A stretch of 64,000 nucleotides of DNA from Chamaelirium japonicum (GCA_947650365.1 OX393553.1:67553716-67617715); one strand, 5' to 3'; shown: positions 47,884 to 59,111, counted from the first letter of the stretch. Numbers and translations: made by a program. The notes: generated by a model from the letters alone, not told the origin.

Positions 47884-48013
47884 TAATTTTTTTTGCTAAG
47901 GAGGGTTAAGACAGACCCTTACAATTACCTATTTAAGATGGAAGCAGGATTTGATCCCTGGTCTCAGGTACTAATCCCCCAAGACTTTACCGTCTAAACT
48001 AGCCGACACTTCC
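47884..48013 (-). mobile_element. tRNA-derived SINE
   Basis: On the minus strand the 130-bp body starts GGAAGTGTCGGCTAGTTTAG, which carries a box A-like region. A box B-like GGGATCAAATCC lies about 40 bases further in, and the body ends in a run of A after CTTAGC. The 11-bp sequence TATCTTTGCCA flanks both sides exactly (47873-47883 and 48014-48024). These are the marks of an LINE-mobilised plant SINE. It codes for nothing. The perfect TSD implies a fairly recent insertion. Confidence 0.82.
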
Positions 48014-48394
48014 TATCTTTGCCAAAATTAGCAACATTAGTCTCTATTGATGGAAACAAAGCCAAGTTTGTTCTTGATTATTTATATGCAATTATTTATA
48101 CCTTAGACAATTGTTGATCCATCTTTACCCCCATCTTTACCAAATGTCTATTATTACTATATGGAGCAACTATAACTACAGAGTTAATAATGTTACTGTG
48201 GGTAGGTTTTTGTCTTGCCACACCCTAGCGAGTTGATGTCGCGCACTTCGTGCCTGCCCTCCTTGCTAACCTGCAAGAAGAGTACCTAGGCTCTCATATG
48301 ACTCTTTCTCGTTACTCTCTTAATCTGCAGATAGCGGGCGAGGGTAGAATGGCAGGTCCTTGCCTGGCCTTTTTGCCCCACAATCCCCAGAGGT

Positions 48395-48466
48395 AGGGGA
48401 AGGTTTGACTGACTGGAGCAATTCTCACGCCCTAGAATAAGACAACATTATTCAAACCTTCCCCCT
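48395..48466. repeat. 14-bp stem inverted repeat
   Basis: AGGGGAAGGTTTGA (48395-48408) pairs with TCAAACCTTCCCCCT (48452-48466), with one extra C in the right arm. It lies just left of the minisatellite. Confidence 0.75.
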
Positions 48467-48521
48467 GGGGAAAGTGTCAATGCTCCCCTCAGGCAAACCT
48501 GGCTCAGGTTGCTACCCATAG

Positions 48522-49035
48522 CGTACTCGGGATAACCGAGTAGTCGGGGTGCGAGCCCCTCAACTTACTCTGGCTAGCCGAGTAGTTGGGATGCGAGACC
48601 CTCGACATACTCGGGCTAGTTGGGTAGTCGGGATGCGGGACCCGTGACGTACTAGGGCTAGCCAGGTAGTCGGGGTGCAGGACCCATGACGTACTTAGGC
48701 TAGCCAGGTAATCGGGGTGCGGGACCCGCGACGTACTCGGGCTGGCCAGGTAGTCACGGTACATATAGGACCCACAATGTACTCTAGCTAACTGAGTAGT
48801 CGAGGTGCGAGACCTACGATGTACTCGGGTTAGCCGGGTAGTAAGGGTGTGGGACTCGCAACGCGCTCGGGCTAATCAAGTAGTTGGGGTACGGGACCCA
48901 CGACGATATACTCGGGCTAGCTGGTAGTCGGAGTGCGGGACTCGCGGGGTATATACCCGAAACAACCAAGCAGTCGGGGTGCCCGGCTCACGACGTACTC
49001 GGACTAACTGAGTGCTTGGGGTGCGGGACCTCTAA
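48522..49035. repeat. 42-bp minisatellite, about 12 units
   Basis: Unit like ACTCGGGCTAGCCGGGTAGT followed by CGGGGTGCGGGACCCGCGACGT. Because 42 is a multiple of three, a 14-residue repeat appears open on the minus strand (DYLASPSTSRVPHP). It has no start context or known homologue, so I do not call it a gene. Confidence 0.92.
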
Positions 49036-50711
49036 GCCACTCCTTGTGGCATGTTCCCATTTCCATGTGTCACTGTCGGATTGGCTAGCGAAAATACCCA
49101 CTCACGTTAGCCCCTTCTTGGCATGTTGTTGTGGGACAATTGGCCGAAAAGCAACGACGCGGGGTTTTGACAGATGTGAGGCATCCGTACAACGGATTTG
49201 ATGTGCCCCGCCATCATTACTCAGCATGCGCCTTGCTCTGTTCAAAACGTACTCATTTTTCATGTCCATATACAGATGACGATGCAGAAAGATAGTTATC
49301 TTGGGATTTTTCTTCAAGACTAAGGCTCTCCATGCGCATAGGCTTTTCATTCGCTTTACCCAACTTTAGTGATTACAAGTGGCGTTTAGCATTTATCCTC
49401 TATGCTAGATAGTTTTTACCATTGACGTCAAGTGCAGCGAATTCCAACTTTGCATGATTAGATATATGATAACACTACTATATGAGTCTAGGTTGAGGAT
49501 TGTATTTTTCAAGATTATAGGTAATATTGTAAATATAGGGCATGTACTATAGTATGAGTGCTTTACACATGTTCATAAGTAGTGATATGATGTAAAATAG
49601 TTTGAATTTGCAAAATCGGATTGTTCAAATACGTCCGGAACGATCCAAATACCAAAGATCCATATATGGATTGTCCAAATAGGCCTAGATCAGGCCCAAA
49701 ATCACAAAACTAAAATCGATGGTCTAGATTGATCAGACATTAAAATAATAGTAAATGAGTATATGTCAGTCGAGTCGAGTCTATAACATTACAGTCAGGT
49801 CGAGTCTGGAACATGATAGTCGGGTCGGGTCGGGTTTGGAATATTAACCGGGTCTGCCTTTAAAGGTGGCAGGTTTTTCTACTTAAAGGTTAAAGGGTCA
49901 GGTTCAGGTGCCAACGAGTTTGAAACCTTCACCAAACGAACAATGTCCATCTTTCCATGATTTGATCAGGAAAATCCTAATCACCGAAAAACCATCGCAC
50001 GATCTGTGCCGGCCGCCGTAAGTCCGCACATGCCGCCACATGCAGCTCGTGCATGCGCTCGCGAGCTGCAACAGTCGCACGTGCAGGTCGTCGCCTCTCG
50101 ATCGTAAGCGCCGCCGCGATTCTCATGTGCGTGAGCCACTGCCTGCCGCCGCTATTGTAGGTTCGCGTGCCACCCCAGTTGTGTGCTGCCATGGCCGCCG
50201 CAGCTATTGTGCCACGCGCAGGCGGAGCTGCCGCCGTCCGGCCGGCCTGTCGATGCTTCTGGTGCTGCAAGGAGGCATATGCTAGCCTCCAGCTGCTGTG
50301 ATGGCCGGATTGCCTCCGGGATCGTAGATCCGTTCGACGTAGAGGTATGAGAGGGGTTGTGCTCGGGTCTCCATCGGGATCAAGGTCCCGAGGCCATGGT
50401 CAGTTGCTGCCGTCCGATTTGGACGTGCTCGGGGTGATGTTGTTCTCCAGCCGATATGGCCGGCGGTGCGACAGATGAGATCGGGGGCATACCTAATTGT
50501 GTGGAGGCTAGGATCGTTGTCGCGGGAGATCATCACGTCTCGAGGTTCGCTGACGTGGGGGTTCACTGTCCATCTTCGTTCCTCGTCTCTCTCTGGGCCT
50601 GGGATCAGCCAGGGCTCGGAGAGCTCGGGCTAATAACGTGATACAAGAGAAGGGACGCACGGATTCTCAATAACGTACGGCTCTCTCACCAACATGAGAG
50701 TCTCGTGTGTA
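49036..50711. other. Unclassified stretch, probably transposon-derived
   Basis: Contains GTCGGGTCGGGTCGGG-type repeats (49770-49850) and a GC-rich block (49990-50640). Small frames on both strands resemble no protein I know. Element E inserted at its right edge. Confidence 0.35.
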
Positions 50712-50716
50712 TTAGC

Positions 50717-50964
50717 TGTAAAGTTTTTCAATCCAAAACCCTTACCTTACTTTGGCTGTACATCATATGGTATATAGGCTCACGTCCCATGTATAATGGA
50801 AATAAAATCTTACACATTAATGCTGACAATTTATAACAAAATAACTCATTCATAGCTGGTGAATATAATCGGAACGGATCATCTCATTCAATGCCGGTGG
50901 GCTTGCCTTCTTTGCACGGCTGATTTGGCTCAATACCACTGGTTCAGCATGACGTACTTGCACA
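50717..50964 (-). repeat. 3' LTR of Copia E
   Basis: Plus strand TGTAAAGTTTTTC...GACGTACTTGCACA. Confidence 0.95.
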
Positions 50965-50977
50965 TCCCCCCTCAAGC

Positions 50978-53900
50978 TCATGGAGGGGGTAGATACCGAA
51001 GATTGAGCTTGTCCCGTAGAAATAAGAACCGCGTACTGGGTAACGACTTTGTAAAAATATCAGCGATTTGATTTGAGCCCGGTATGTGATGAATAGACAA
51101 AGTGGAGTGTAGCACGTGTTCCCGAATAAAATGGACATCAATGCCAGTGTGCTTGGTCCGACTATGAAAAACTGGATTCTTGGAGAGATGAATAGCACTG
51201 ATATTATCACAAAATAACGACGGAGGTCGTGGTAACCGAACGCCGATGTCTTGTAGGAGGTGAAGGTACCAAAGAATCTCGGTAGTGGTGGTTGCGAGTG
51301 CTCGATATTCGGCCTCGGCGCTTGAGCGAGAGACCGTTGCTTGCTTTTTCGCCCCCCAGGAGAGCAAGTTCGGACGCAAATAGACGGCGTAGCCCGTGGT
51401 GGAACGACGGGTATCAGGGCAACCTGCCCAATCAGCATCCGAGAAAGCCCGTAGTGCAAAATCAGTCGACTTTGTAAAGCGCACAAGCCATGAGAAACTG
51501 TCCCTTTAACATATCGAAAAATGCGTTTCACTGCTTCCAAATGAGACGAGCACGGGCGGTGCATGAACTGACAAACATGATTGACGGCAAAGGCTAAGTC
51601 CGGCCGCGTCATGGTGAGGTATTGAAGAGACCCCACCATTTGTCGATAAAGAGAAGGATCCGGAATAGGGTCCGATGTTGTGATGGACAGCTGGAGCCCA
51701 GCAACTAAGGGACTCTTGACGGGCTTAGCACCAGAGAGTCCAAATCTCTCAAGTAACTGGAACGCATATTGAGATTGAGACAGAATAAGGGAGGAAGAGT
51801 CACGTAGAACTTGCATACCGAGAAAATAGTGGAGGGGGCCGAGATCCTTTATTGCAAATGACGTCGACAGCTGCTGAATGATATGAGAGAGAAGAGACTC
51901 ATTGCTACCAGTGATGATGATATCGTCGACATAGATAAGAATAAGTACCATGTGCGTCCCCCGTTTCCAGATGAACAACGAAGTATCATAGGGACACCCA
52001 TGAAATCCTTGGGTAAGAAGAAAAGATGTAAACTTTAAATACCAGGCACGGGGAGCCTGTTTTAAGCCATAGAGGGCCTTTTGGAGATGACAAACATACG
52101 TTGGACGTGTGCTATCGACGAATCCGGGAGGCTGCTGTAGATACACTTCTGCTTGGAGATCGCCATGAAGAAACGCATTCTTGACGTCGAGTTGTCGGAG
52201 AGACCATCCAAGCGAAACAGACAAGGAGAGCACAAGGCGAATAGTGGCCGCTTTGACCACAGGACTGAAAGTTTCCTCAAAATCGAATCCTTGCCGTTGA
52301 TTGAATCCACGAGCAACGAGACGCGCTTTATAACGTTCGAGTGACCCGTCCGCGCGATGTTTGAGCTTGAAAATCCATTTGCTGTCGATCACATTCATCG
52401 AGGGATGAGGAGGAACAAGGGACCATGTGGAGTTTCGATGGAGGGCAGCCATCTCCTCTTGCATGGTGCGGACCCAATTGGGATCGGATGCCGCTTGTTT
52501 GTACGTCGATGGCTCAACAGGAAAAGCCTGCATATTCGCTATAAAGGCGGCGGGAAGCGGATGTTTGGTAGCAAGGTAAGCCTTTGGTCGTCGTGTCCCA
52601 TCTTGAGTGCGAGTCACCATGGGATGAGTGGCTTGAGGAGCCGAGAGAGGCCGACGAAGACACTTGTGTGGCAGCAGAGGTGCAGTATCGGAAACAACTG
52701 GAATGGGTACCCCGGTGGCATCAACCGATGATGGGTCTGTTGAAGTCATGGATGGGAAATCCACTGGCTGAGGGAGACCATCGATGTTAAGCCCAACCTC
52801 CGAGCCAGGTGGGGAGCTAACAGTAGTTGGAGCCATGTTAGAATGTAGAGGGACCTCACGAGAAGCAATACTCAGTGATGGGGCATGCTCAATATTGGTA
52901 CGAGGCAGCCCAAGGTCGGTCTCAATGGGCGACTCACAGACACGAGGTGAGGGTAGCACCTCAGTCATGGGAGTAGATGCAAAGGTGCCACTTGTCGAAG
53001 TCGTAAGAAATTTCCGAGTCCTAAACATGTTAGCCAAAGGAGGTGTAGGAGCTAACGATGAAATAGAAAGAGGAAATATACCTTCATCGAATGTAACATG
53101 GAGAGAGATGTAGAGCCGTCCGGTGACGAGATCAAGGCAGCGGTACCCTTTATGGTGGCCGCTATAACCAAGAAAAACACACCGTACTGACTTAAAATCA
53201 AGCTTCCCACGGCCAAAGGGCTCCAAATAGGGAAAACATGCACACCCCAAAATTCTAAGGTGTTTGTAGGATGGTGAAGAACCCGTCAAGACTTGATATG
53301 GCGATCGTCCACGGAGTGAAGTAGAGGGAAGTCGATTGATAAGATACACGGCGGTGGTGAAAGCATAGTTCCAATAAATTTGAGGAAGATGACCATGAGC
53401 CATCATGGTGAGTCCGGTTTCGACAAGGTGTCGATGCTTCCGTTCTGCAAGACCATTTTGTTCGGGTGTGCCTGGACACGAGAAGATATGAGAAATTCCA
53501 TGCTGAGTAAAGAAGGCTTGCAACCGATGACTTTTGTACTCGCCATCGCCGTCGCTTTGAATCACCTTGACTGTAGTGTTGTATTGATTTTGGACAAGTG
53601 TGATGAAGTCAATAAAGACAAAGGCAACATCAGATTTCCGTGCAAGAGGAAAATACCATGTAAAACGCGAGCACTCGTCAACAATAATCAGATAAAATCG
53701 GAATCCTTCAACGGAGGTGTGTGGTGCAGGCCGCCAAACATCACTGTGAAGAGTGTGCAAACGCTCATTTGAATATGCTACACGAGTAGAAAATGGTAAT
53801 TTTGAGGCTTTTCCAAGCTTACAACTTCCACAAATATGATTATTGATTCGACTAGAACAATTCAAAAAGGAGTACAGATTTTTCATAACCCGATAGGTCG

Positions 53901-54375
53901 GATGACCCAAACGAGCATGCCACACGTTACCATCCACCTTATTTGCGAACAACCCAGTCGGAGAAACAGAACCACCACAACTGATTGGGTAGAGGCCGCC
54001 CTTCTTAGGTCCTTCCAGCATCGTCTTCCCGGTTTTCAGATCCTTAATCACGAATCCCCAGGGATAGAACATAAAACAGCAACCATTGTCAGTTGTGAAT
54101 TGCGAAACACTAAGCAAATTTTTCTTTAGCTTTGGAACGATAAGTACACGATCCAAGATAACTGATTTATTAGGTAAGTAAATACGACCGAGATGGGAAA
54201 TAGGTAGCCCAGCACCATCACCAATTAAAACTTTATCATTACCAGTGTAGGGTATCATACCTTCAACCCTGAAGGATGCTCCTGTCATATGATTTGTTGC
54301 ACCTGTATCAGGATACCATGCTGGATCTTGTTGATCAGCCATCTGCATTTGCGGCGAACGATTGAATTGGATCAA
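50978..54375 (-). pseudogene. Pol polyprotein of Copia E, one frameshift
   Basis: Numbered from the M at 54375. Protease PDTGATNHM is near residue 22. The GAG-pre-integrase domain has HARLGH at 153-158 and CGSCKLGK. Integrase has D212 (LHSDVW), D275 (VIQSDGDGEY) and E311 (PEQNGLAERK), with the normal D-35-E spacing. RT runs from WIFKLKH (667) through RQLDVKNAFLHGDL to YVDD (815-818). Near residue 963 (about 51486) the frame breaks. RNase H continues one frame over at 51484-50978 (FSDADWAGCPDTRRSTTGY, SRSSAEAEYRALA, LFCDNISAI). All catalytic residues I can check are present, so loss is recent. Confidence 0.92.
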
Positions 54376-55333
54376 AGGACGAGGAGTCTAGTGCAAAGCA
54401 GTTGTTGGCTTTATGATTCGGGTATCCACACTTGTAGCACACTACAGGGGAGACCTCGGTAGCGGGAGACGGGACCCGACCGCCACCACGACGACCCTGG
54501 CCACGACCCTGAGTGGGATTTCGACCACTACGGCTGCCATCAGAAAAGGAGCTTTGTGGTCCGCGGCCTCGACCATTGTAGCGTCCTCCATTACGCCCTC
54601 GCATCGGTTGCCGAGAGGTATACATTGCAGCAGGAGTCTCAAGTATAGAACGCTTGGCTTGGAGACGTGTCTCGAAGTCGAAGAGAAGAGCGGTGGCCTC
54701 GTCCACCGTAGGAAAATCGCGTGCAAGATCAACAGCTGCAACGATAGCATCATATTCAGACCCTAGGCCGCGTAGTATCCACATAACGAGATCATCATCT
54801 TCCACCGGCTTTCCTGCACATGCAAGTGCCAGTGCCATAGATTTTGCCTGAGTGACATACACAGACATAGAGAGTGACCCTTTAGAGAGGGTCTGCAGTT
54901 CAGCCTTCATTTGTTGAATCCGAGCACGTGAGAGTGTCCCATACAACACTTCAAGAGTGTGCCATATCTCCGCCGCAGTTTGGCACGTCGCAACTTGAGT
55001 CGTGACCTCATCTGAAAGAGAGCACACAAGCCATGCAAGGACCATTTGATCCAAGCGTACCCAAGCAAGAACATCTGGTGAGGCATCATCACCAATGGGG
55101 CGGGAAATGGTGCCTTGGACAATTCCAAGCAAACCATGGGAGCGAAGAACAGGGAGAACCTGAGTCCGCCAACTGAGATAGTTATTCTTCTCAGATAGTT
55201 TGGCCGAGACGTCTTGAGGGATTGCCTTGACGACCGGAAGGGAGGAGAACCCAGCACTTGCAGTGGTCAGTGTTGATGATGGTTGAGTGGTTGTGGAGTG
55301 GGATTGGTTTTGTGAGGAAGATGAAGAATCCAT
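54335..55333 (-). CDS. Gag polyprotein of Copia E
   Basis: I choose ATG 55331-55333 (MDSSSSSQNQSHS), because an upstream in-frame ATG begins at the last LTR base and overlaps the PBS. The 332-residue product has the Copia Gag domain (SEKNNYLSWRTQVLPVL, AEIWHTLEVLYGTLS, LRGLGSEYDAIVAAV). An Arg/Gly-rich linker follows, then a CX2CX4HX4C zinc knuckle (CYKCGYPNHKANNC) near residues 299-312. Gag coats RNA in virus-like particles. It ends at TGA 54335-54337, overlapping the pol frame. In most plant Copia elements gag and pol are one frame, so the split is probably a one-base mutation. Confidence 0.88.
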   Translation of the reverse strand: MDSSSSSQNQSHSTTTQPSSTLTTASAGFSSLPVVKAIPQDVSAKLSEKNNYLSWRTQVLPVLRSHGLLGIVQGTISRPIGDDASPDVLAWVRLDQMVLAWLVCSLSDEVTTQVATCQTAAEIWHTLEVLYGTLSRARIQQMKAELQTLSKGSLSMSVYVTQAKSMALALACAGKPVEDDDLVMWILRGLGSEYDAIVAAVDLARDFPTVDEATALLFDFETRLQAKRSILETPAAMYTSRQPMRGRNGGRYNGRGRGPQSSFSDGSRSGRNPTQGRGQGRRGGGRVPSPATEVSPVVCYKCGYPNHKANNCFALDSSSFDPIQSFAANADG

Positions 55334-55341
55334 GGGTAAGA

Positions 55342-55353
55342 GCTCTGATACCA
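55342..55353 (-). promoter_or_regulatory. Primer binding site of Copia E
   Basis: Minus strand TGGTATCAGAGC directly after the 5' LTR, complementary to initiator tRNA-Met. Confidence 0.88.
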
Positions 55354-55601
55354 TGTAAAGTTTTTCAATCCAAAACCCTTACCTTACTTTGGCTGTACAT
55401 CATATGGTATATAGGCTCACGTCCCATGTATAATGGGAATAAAATCTTACACATTAATGCTGACAATTTATAACAAAATAACTCATTCATAGCTGGTGAA
55501 TATAATCGGAACGGATCATCTCATTCAATACCGGTGGGCTTGCCTTCTTTGCACGGCTGATTTGGCTCAATACCACTGGTTCAGCATGACGTACTCGCAC
55601 A
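55354..55601 (-). repeat. 5' LTR of Copia E
   Basis: Plus strand TGTAAAGTTTTTC...GACGTACTCGCACA. The three differences from the other copy are all G/A or C/T. Confidence 0.95.
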
Positions 55602-55606
55602 TTAGC

Positions 55607-55880
55607 CATATATATAACATGGCACGACGGTTTTGTATTGACTAGGACAATATGGAACCCAAGGCTGACTAGGACAATATGGAATGCTGATTGTACAAAA
55701 AAAATATGCTGACAAAGACTAACAAAACAAATAATCCCTTCTACACGATCAAAGCCGTTCCCATCAAAATCTCGCCCCCCCCCCCCTCCCCTCCAATCCC
55801 GCCGCCCCTCTTTCAGACTCCCCAAATCCTGTTGCCCCCTCTTTCAGCCTCCAATCCCGTCGCCCCTCTTTCAGACTTCC

Positions 55881-55961
<81 letters not shown>

Positions 55962-56112
55962 AGCGTTGGGGATCGGAGGGCTTTAAAAGGGGGCCCCGAG
56001 GCTTGCTCTTCCCCTCTTCATTCCATTCCCTCATGGCCACACTCCTCACCCGACTTGCATGGTTGCTCCCTCCGTTTCTCTCAGCCTCTAATAGGGTTCA
56101 CCCCATTAATCG

Positions 56113-56184
<72 letters not shown>

Positions 56185-56384
56185 GGTGAGCCCTTCCCTC
56201 TCCTCCTCTTCTCCTTCAGCACTTAGGCGAGGTATAGAGAATGAATGAGGATGAGGAGATCAATAAGAACAATTGTTTGATCTTGATCTATAGATTCGGT
56301 CCTCCCGGCCGTTTCAAATGGGATCTAATCTCACCAACCATTGGGACTCGGCCGGGACTTACTCCTCTTCATCAACATTTTTTG
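55607..56384. other. CT microsatellites and short unclassified sequence
   Basis: Two long TC tracts (about 55886-55957 and 56118-56181) separated by a GC-rich segment. Ser-Leu and Arg-Glu frames come from the repeats. No gene. Confidence 0.8.
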
Positions 56385-57355
56385 GGAATTTCTTCAAAAA
56401 AAAACATTTTCTTCTCTGATTTACTGATATTTGTTTTCTTATTTCTCTTTTTTTAAAAAAAGAAGAAAAATCTGGATCTTATTCTCTCAAGATCTTCCTT
56501 CTTCATGTTAATTATTTCGATCGTAACACTGTTTTTTGATTTAACAACACACCTATTTTTCCATTAAAAATAGTGCAGGTTTGATCTGACACCACACTGT
56601 TGTTTTTGTGCGTGGTGCTAGGGATGGCGGGGAGCAACGACAACGGCGAGTTCAGCTTCGCCAATGGCGGGGGGAATATGGTGTCGCAGAGCGGGTTGCT
56701 GTCGAAGATCCAGACCCACGGCGGCGGCGGAGGCGGCAAGAAGAAGCAGGCGGAGAACGGGATCTGCCACAACGTACGACTGCGTGCCTCCCGTGAAGGC
56801 GGAGACCATCGACGAGCTCCACTCGCTCCGCACCCACCACACCCATCAAGTATGCCGCGGCCACCGGACCCTTCGCCCCGGCCATCTCCGAGGAGGAGCG
56901 CTAGAAGCTCCAACTCCAATCGAACAGATCTCCTCCATCTCTACTCCCCCGGCCCAAGTACAGGTGCAGGGGAGGGGGGGATCATGTTAGACACGAGATC
57001 TCACCTCACATCATGATAATTCACATTGGGTTGATTGGATTGATCTTTCAAACTAGCATAGAACCGTCAGATCTCAATCCAGTGGCTTCTCTCTAAGGTT
57101 CAGTGGGATTCTGGTGGCCCAACTAAGAAAGACAAAAATAAAATATTGCCATATAAGAGAGAGAGAGAGAGAACCCGAACGTATTTTTTGGGAATTTCCC
57201 TAAAAAAACACATTTTCTTCTCTAATTTACTGATATTTGTTTTCTTATTTCTCTTTTTTTTAAAAGAAAAATTTAGATCTTATTGTCTCAATTTCTTCCT
57301 TCTTCATGTTAATTATTTCGATAGCAACACTGTTATTTGATCTGACAGCGCACCC
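56385..57355. repeat. Direct repeats flanking the PEPCK fragment
   Basis: About 200 bp beginning TTTTTTGGGAATTTC and containing TTCTTCATGTTAATTATTTCG (56385-56600) recurs with moderate divergence at 57180-57355. The left copy runs up to a splice-acceptor-like GTGCTAG just before the PEPCK ATG, so this may be upstream intron sequence of the captured gene. Confidence 0.7.
56624..56970 (+). pseudogene. PCK: Phosphoenolpyruvate carboxykinase (ATP) N-terminal fragment
   Basis: PEPCK converts oxaloacetate to PEP in gluconeogenesis. The ATG at 56624 opens MAGSNDNGEFSFANGGGN, with KKKQAENGICHN further on. In shifted frames follow YDCVPPVKAETIDELHSL and then SAPTTPIKYAAATGPFAP, AISEEER, a stop (TAG where Gln is expected) and KLQLQS. 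This is the characteristic plant PEPCK leader, known to me from Arabidopsis PCK1. Homology stops near 56970, well before the catalytic core. At least two frame changes and one stop break it. It is a dead fragment. How it came here is not visible. Confidence 0.8.
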
Positions 57356-57485
57356 ATTTCTCTCTCTCTCTCTCTTTCTCTGCCGAACGAGATGAGCGTT
57401 GAGTGGAGTGTGACGACGGCCGAAGGCTACGATCGGAACCGAGAGCTCGAGAGGGAGAGAGAGGGCTACACTGCAACAAAGCTGG

Positions 57486-57487
<2 letters not shown>

Positions 57488-57523
<36 letters not shown>

Positions 57524-57527
57524 GATT

Positions 57528-57605
<78 letters not shown>
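57488..57605. repeat. (CT)n microsatellite
   Basis: About 118 bp of TC dinucleotides interrupted by CCGGATTGG. Shorter GA and CT tracts lie at 57159 and 57360. Confidence 0.95.
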
Positions 57606-57607
<2 letters not shown>

Positions 57608-57949
57608 GTAGCACCCCGAAGTTTAGTTTAAAAACACTTAACCCCTTATAGTTTCGAAACTACATTTTGCCCCCTTCAAACTTTAGGGAGCAAAGTAAAA
57701 TTTTTGTCAACTACGTAATCATGGTAATTTTTAGCTAAACTTCAAGTGGGCGAGGAAATGGGTGTCCCTATGAATGTCGGTGTTGTCGTCGAAAGTGTTT
57801 TGATGCCAAAGGCAGCCCACTACAGTACTGACAGGTGTGTTGCAGCCGAAGGCGGTCTGCTGCAGTGCCGATAGGCACGGTACGCCGATTTTATGCTGGC
57901 TAGACAAAATGGAAGCTGACTAGGATGAGCTGACTAGACAAAAATGAAC
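57606..57949. other. Unclassified sequence
   Basis: No gene. A GCTGACTAGGA(C/T) motif here also appears at about 55650-55680, suggesting both belong to one older element split by later events. Confidence 0.35.
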
Positions 57950-58685
57950 TGAATAGATCTAACCATTTGTTTTGGAATTTTTACAGAAAATTCTTTATTA
58001 TATTATTTTAATCATTAATATTTTTGGGATGTTACATCCTTTACCCCTAATAAAATTTCGTCCTCGAAATTTAAAGTACGTACCTTAGTTGTTGAACTAG
58101 TGTATTTCTGACTCTAATTTCCAAGTAACTTCTTCACAATTTTTTCTAATAGTTGAGTCAAGTGACATATTTTTACTTTTGTCTTTCCAAACTTTCTTTC
58201 CCAGAATATTATTTCATTTCCTTCAGGTGTTTATAAGGTAACATTCTTCCGATAACAATTCATCATCGTCCTATATTTGGATAACCAGTCCATGTCAAAT
58301 TTCTCCAATTTTAGTAGAATTAAATTGGCCACCAACTCTACTTCTTCAATTCTTAGTATATAGTTTCTGCAGACTCTGTTTGTTTTGGCTGTATCACTAA
58401 GTGCAGTGGTAAGGGCAAGTATATACCCTAACGGTCCTGTCTTCAATTGTAAGTCTCTAGCCAAGTGAATAGATATGAACGAATGGTTCGAACCCTGACC
58501 TAAAATTACTCTAGCTAGAATTCCATAATGGTGCTTACGAAAATTCAAATTGTTCTGTTTATAACTCACTTATTTTTAATATGAATAATATTCTAAAAGT
58601 AGATTGTTCATACCTTTAATGATGTCGTTTGATTCTTCCTCAGTAGATATTGCAAATGCTTTTCCAGAGCCCTTTATTCTCCCCA
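57950..58685 (-). mobile_element. Internally deleted Gypsy chromovirus remnant (Tekay/Del-like)
   Basis: On the minus strand a Gag end (GSGKAFAISTEEESND) and a protease (VILGQGSNHSFISIHLA, then LILLKLEKFDMDWLSKY; 58231-58569) lead almost directly into TTTCGAGGACGAAATTT and GGATGTAACATCCC. The latter is the typical end of pol followed by the start of the 3' LTR of Tekay-type elements. RT, RNase H and integrase are deleted. The right end is cut at the junction with element B. Confidence 0.7.
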
Positions 58686-58971
58686 TCTTGTTCTCTTCTA
58701 GTTGCTCTGTGCAACCCCACTGTACGAAGCTTCTCTCGGCCTGTCGAGAGAACGCTCAACCCTTCATATTCAAATTATAGTGAAGATCAGGTGGCACCTC
58801 TCGCCCGGAGACGTAGGTCGTAAAACCGAACTCCGTCACCAATCCTTGTGTCATCACTCTTTACTCTCTCTATCTATTCTCCCATCACTCTAACTCTACA
58901 AATCGTCCATATTCAATCAAGGCTGTGGGGCGGGGTTCTCAGTCAAGGCAGCTCGAAAATTTCCCCCTACA
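58686..58971 (+). repeat. 5' LTR remnant of element B
   Basis: Matches the last roughly 285 bp of the A LTR (from TCTTCTAGTTGCTC to TTTCCCCCTACA). The first half, including the TATA box, is missing. Confidence 0.88.
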
Positions 58972-58976
58972 ATCTT

Positions 58977-58994
58977 TGGCACCGTCTGTGGGAT
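58977..58994 (+). promoter_or_regulatory. Primer binding site of element B
   Basis: TGGCACCGTCTGTGGGAT, one base different from A and C. Confidence 0.8.
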
Positions 58995-59111
58995 ATCGAT
59001 AGAGGTCTTACCCACACCTCTACCGACTCCTATTCAACTTGTGGTGACGAGCTACAAGTTCTCCTCCAAATCAACCTCAACGCCTTCATCACGCCGACAT
59101 CAACTCGCTCA

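Larger units (their letters stand above)
50717..55601 (-). mobile_element. Copia LTR retrotransposon E, near-complete
   Basis: LTRs of 248 bp are at 50717-50964 and 55354-55601. They differ at three positions by my count. TSD TTAGC is at 50712-50716 and 55602-55606. On the minus strand, PBS TGGTATCAGAGC abuts the 5' LTR, followed by gag, pol, a PPT (TTGAGGGGGGA) and the 3' LTR. Total length is 4885 bp, normal for a short-LTR plant Copia. Two frame changes (gag/pol and RT/RNase H) are the only obvious lesions. Confidence 0.95.

Noticed and set aside
48504..48764. 86-residue repeat protein
   Set aside because: Product of the 42-bp minisatellite. No evidence of expression or homology.
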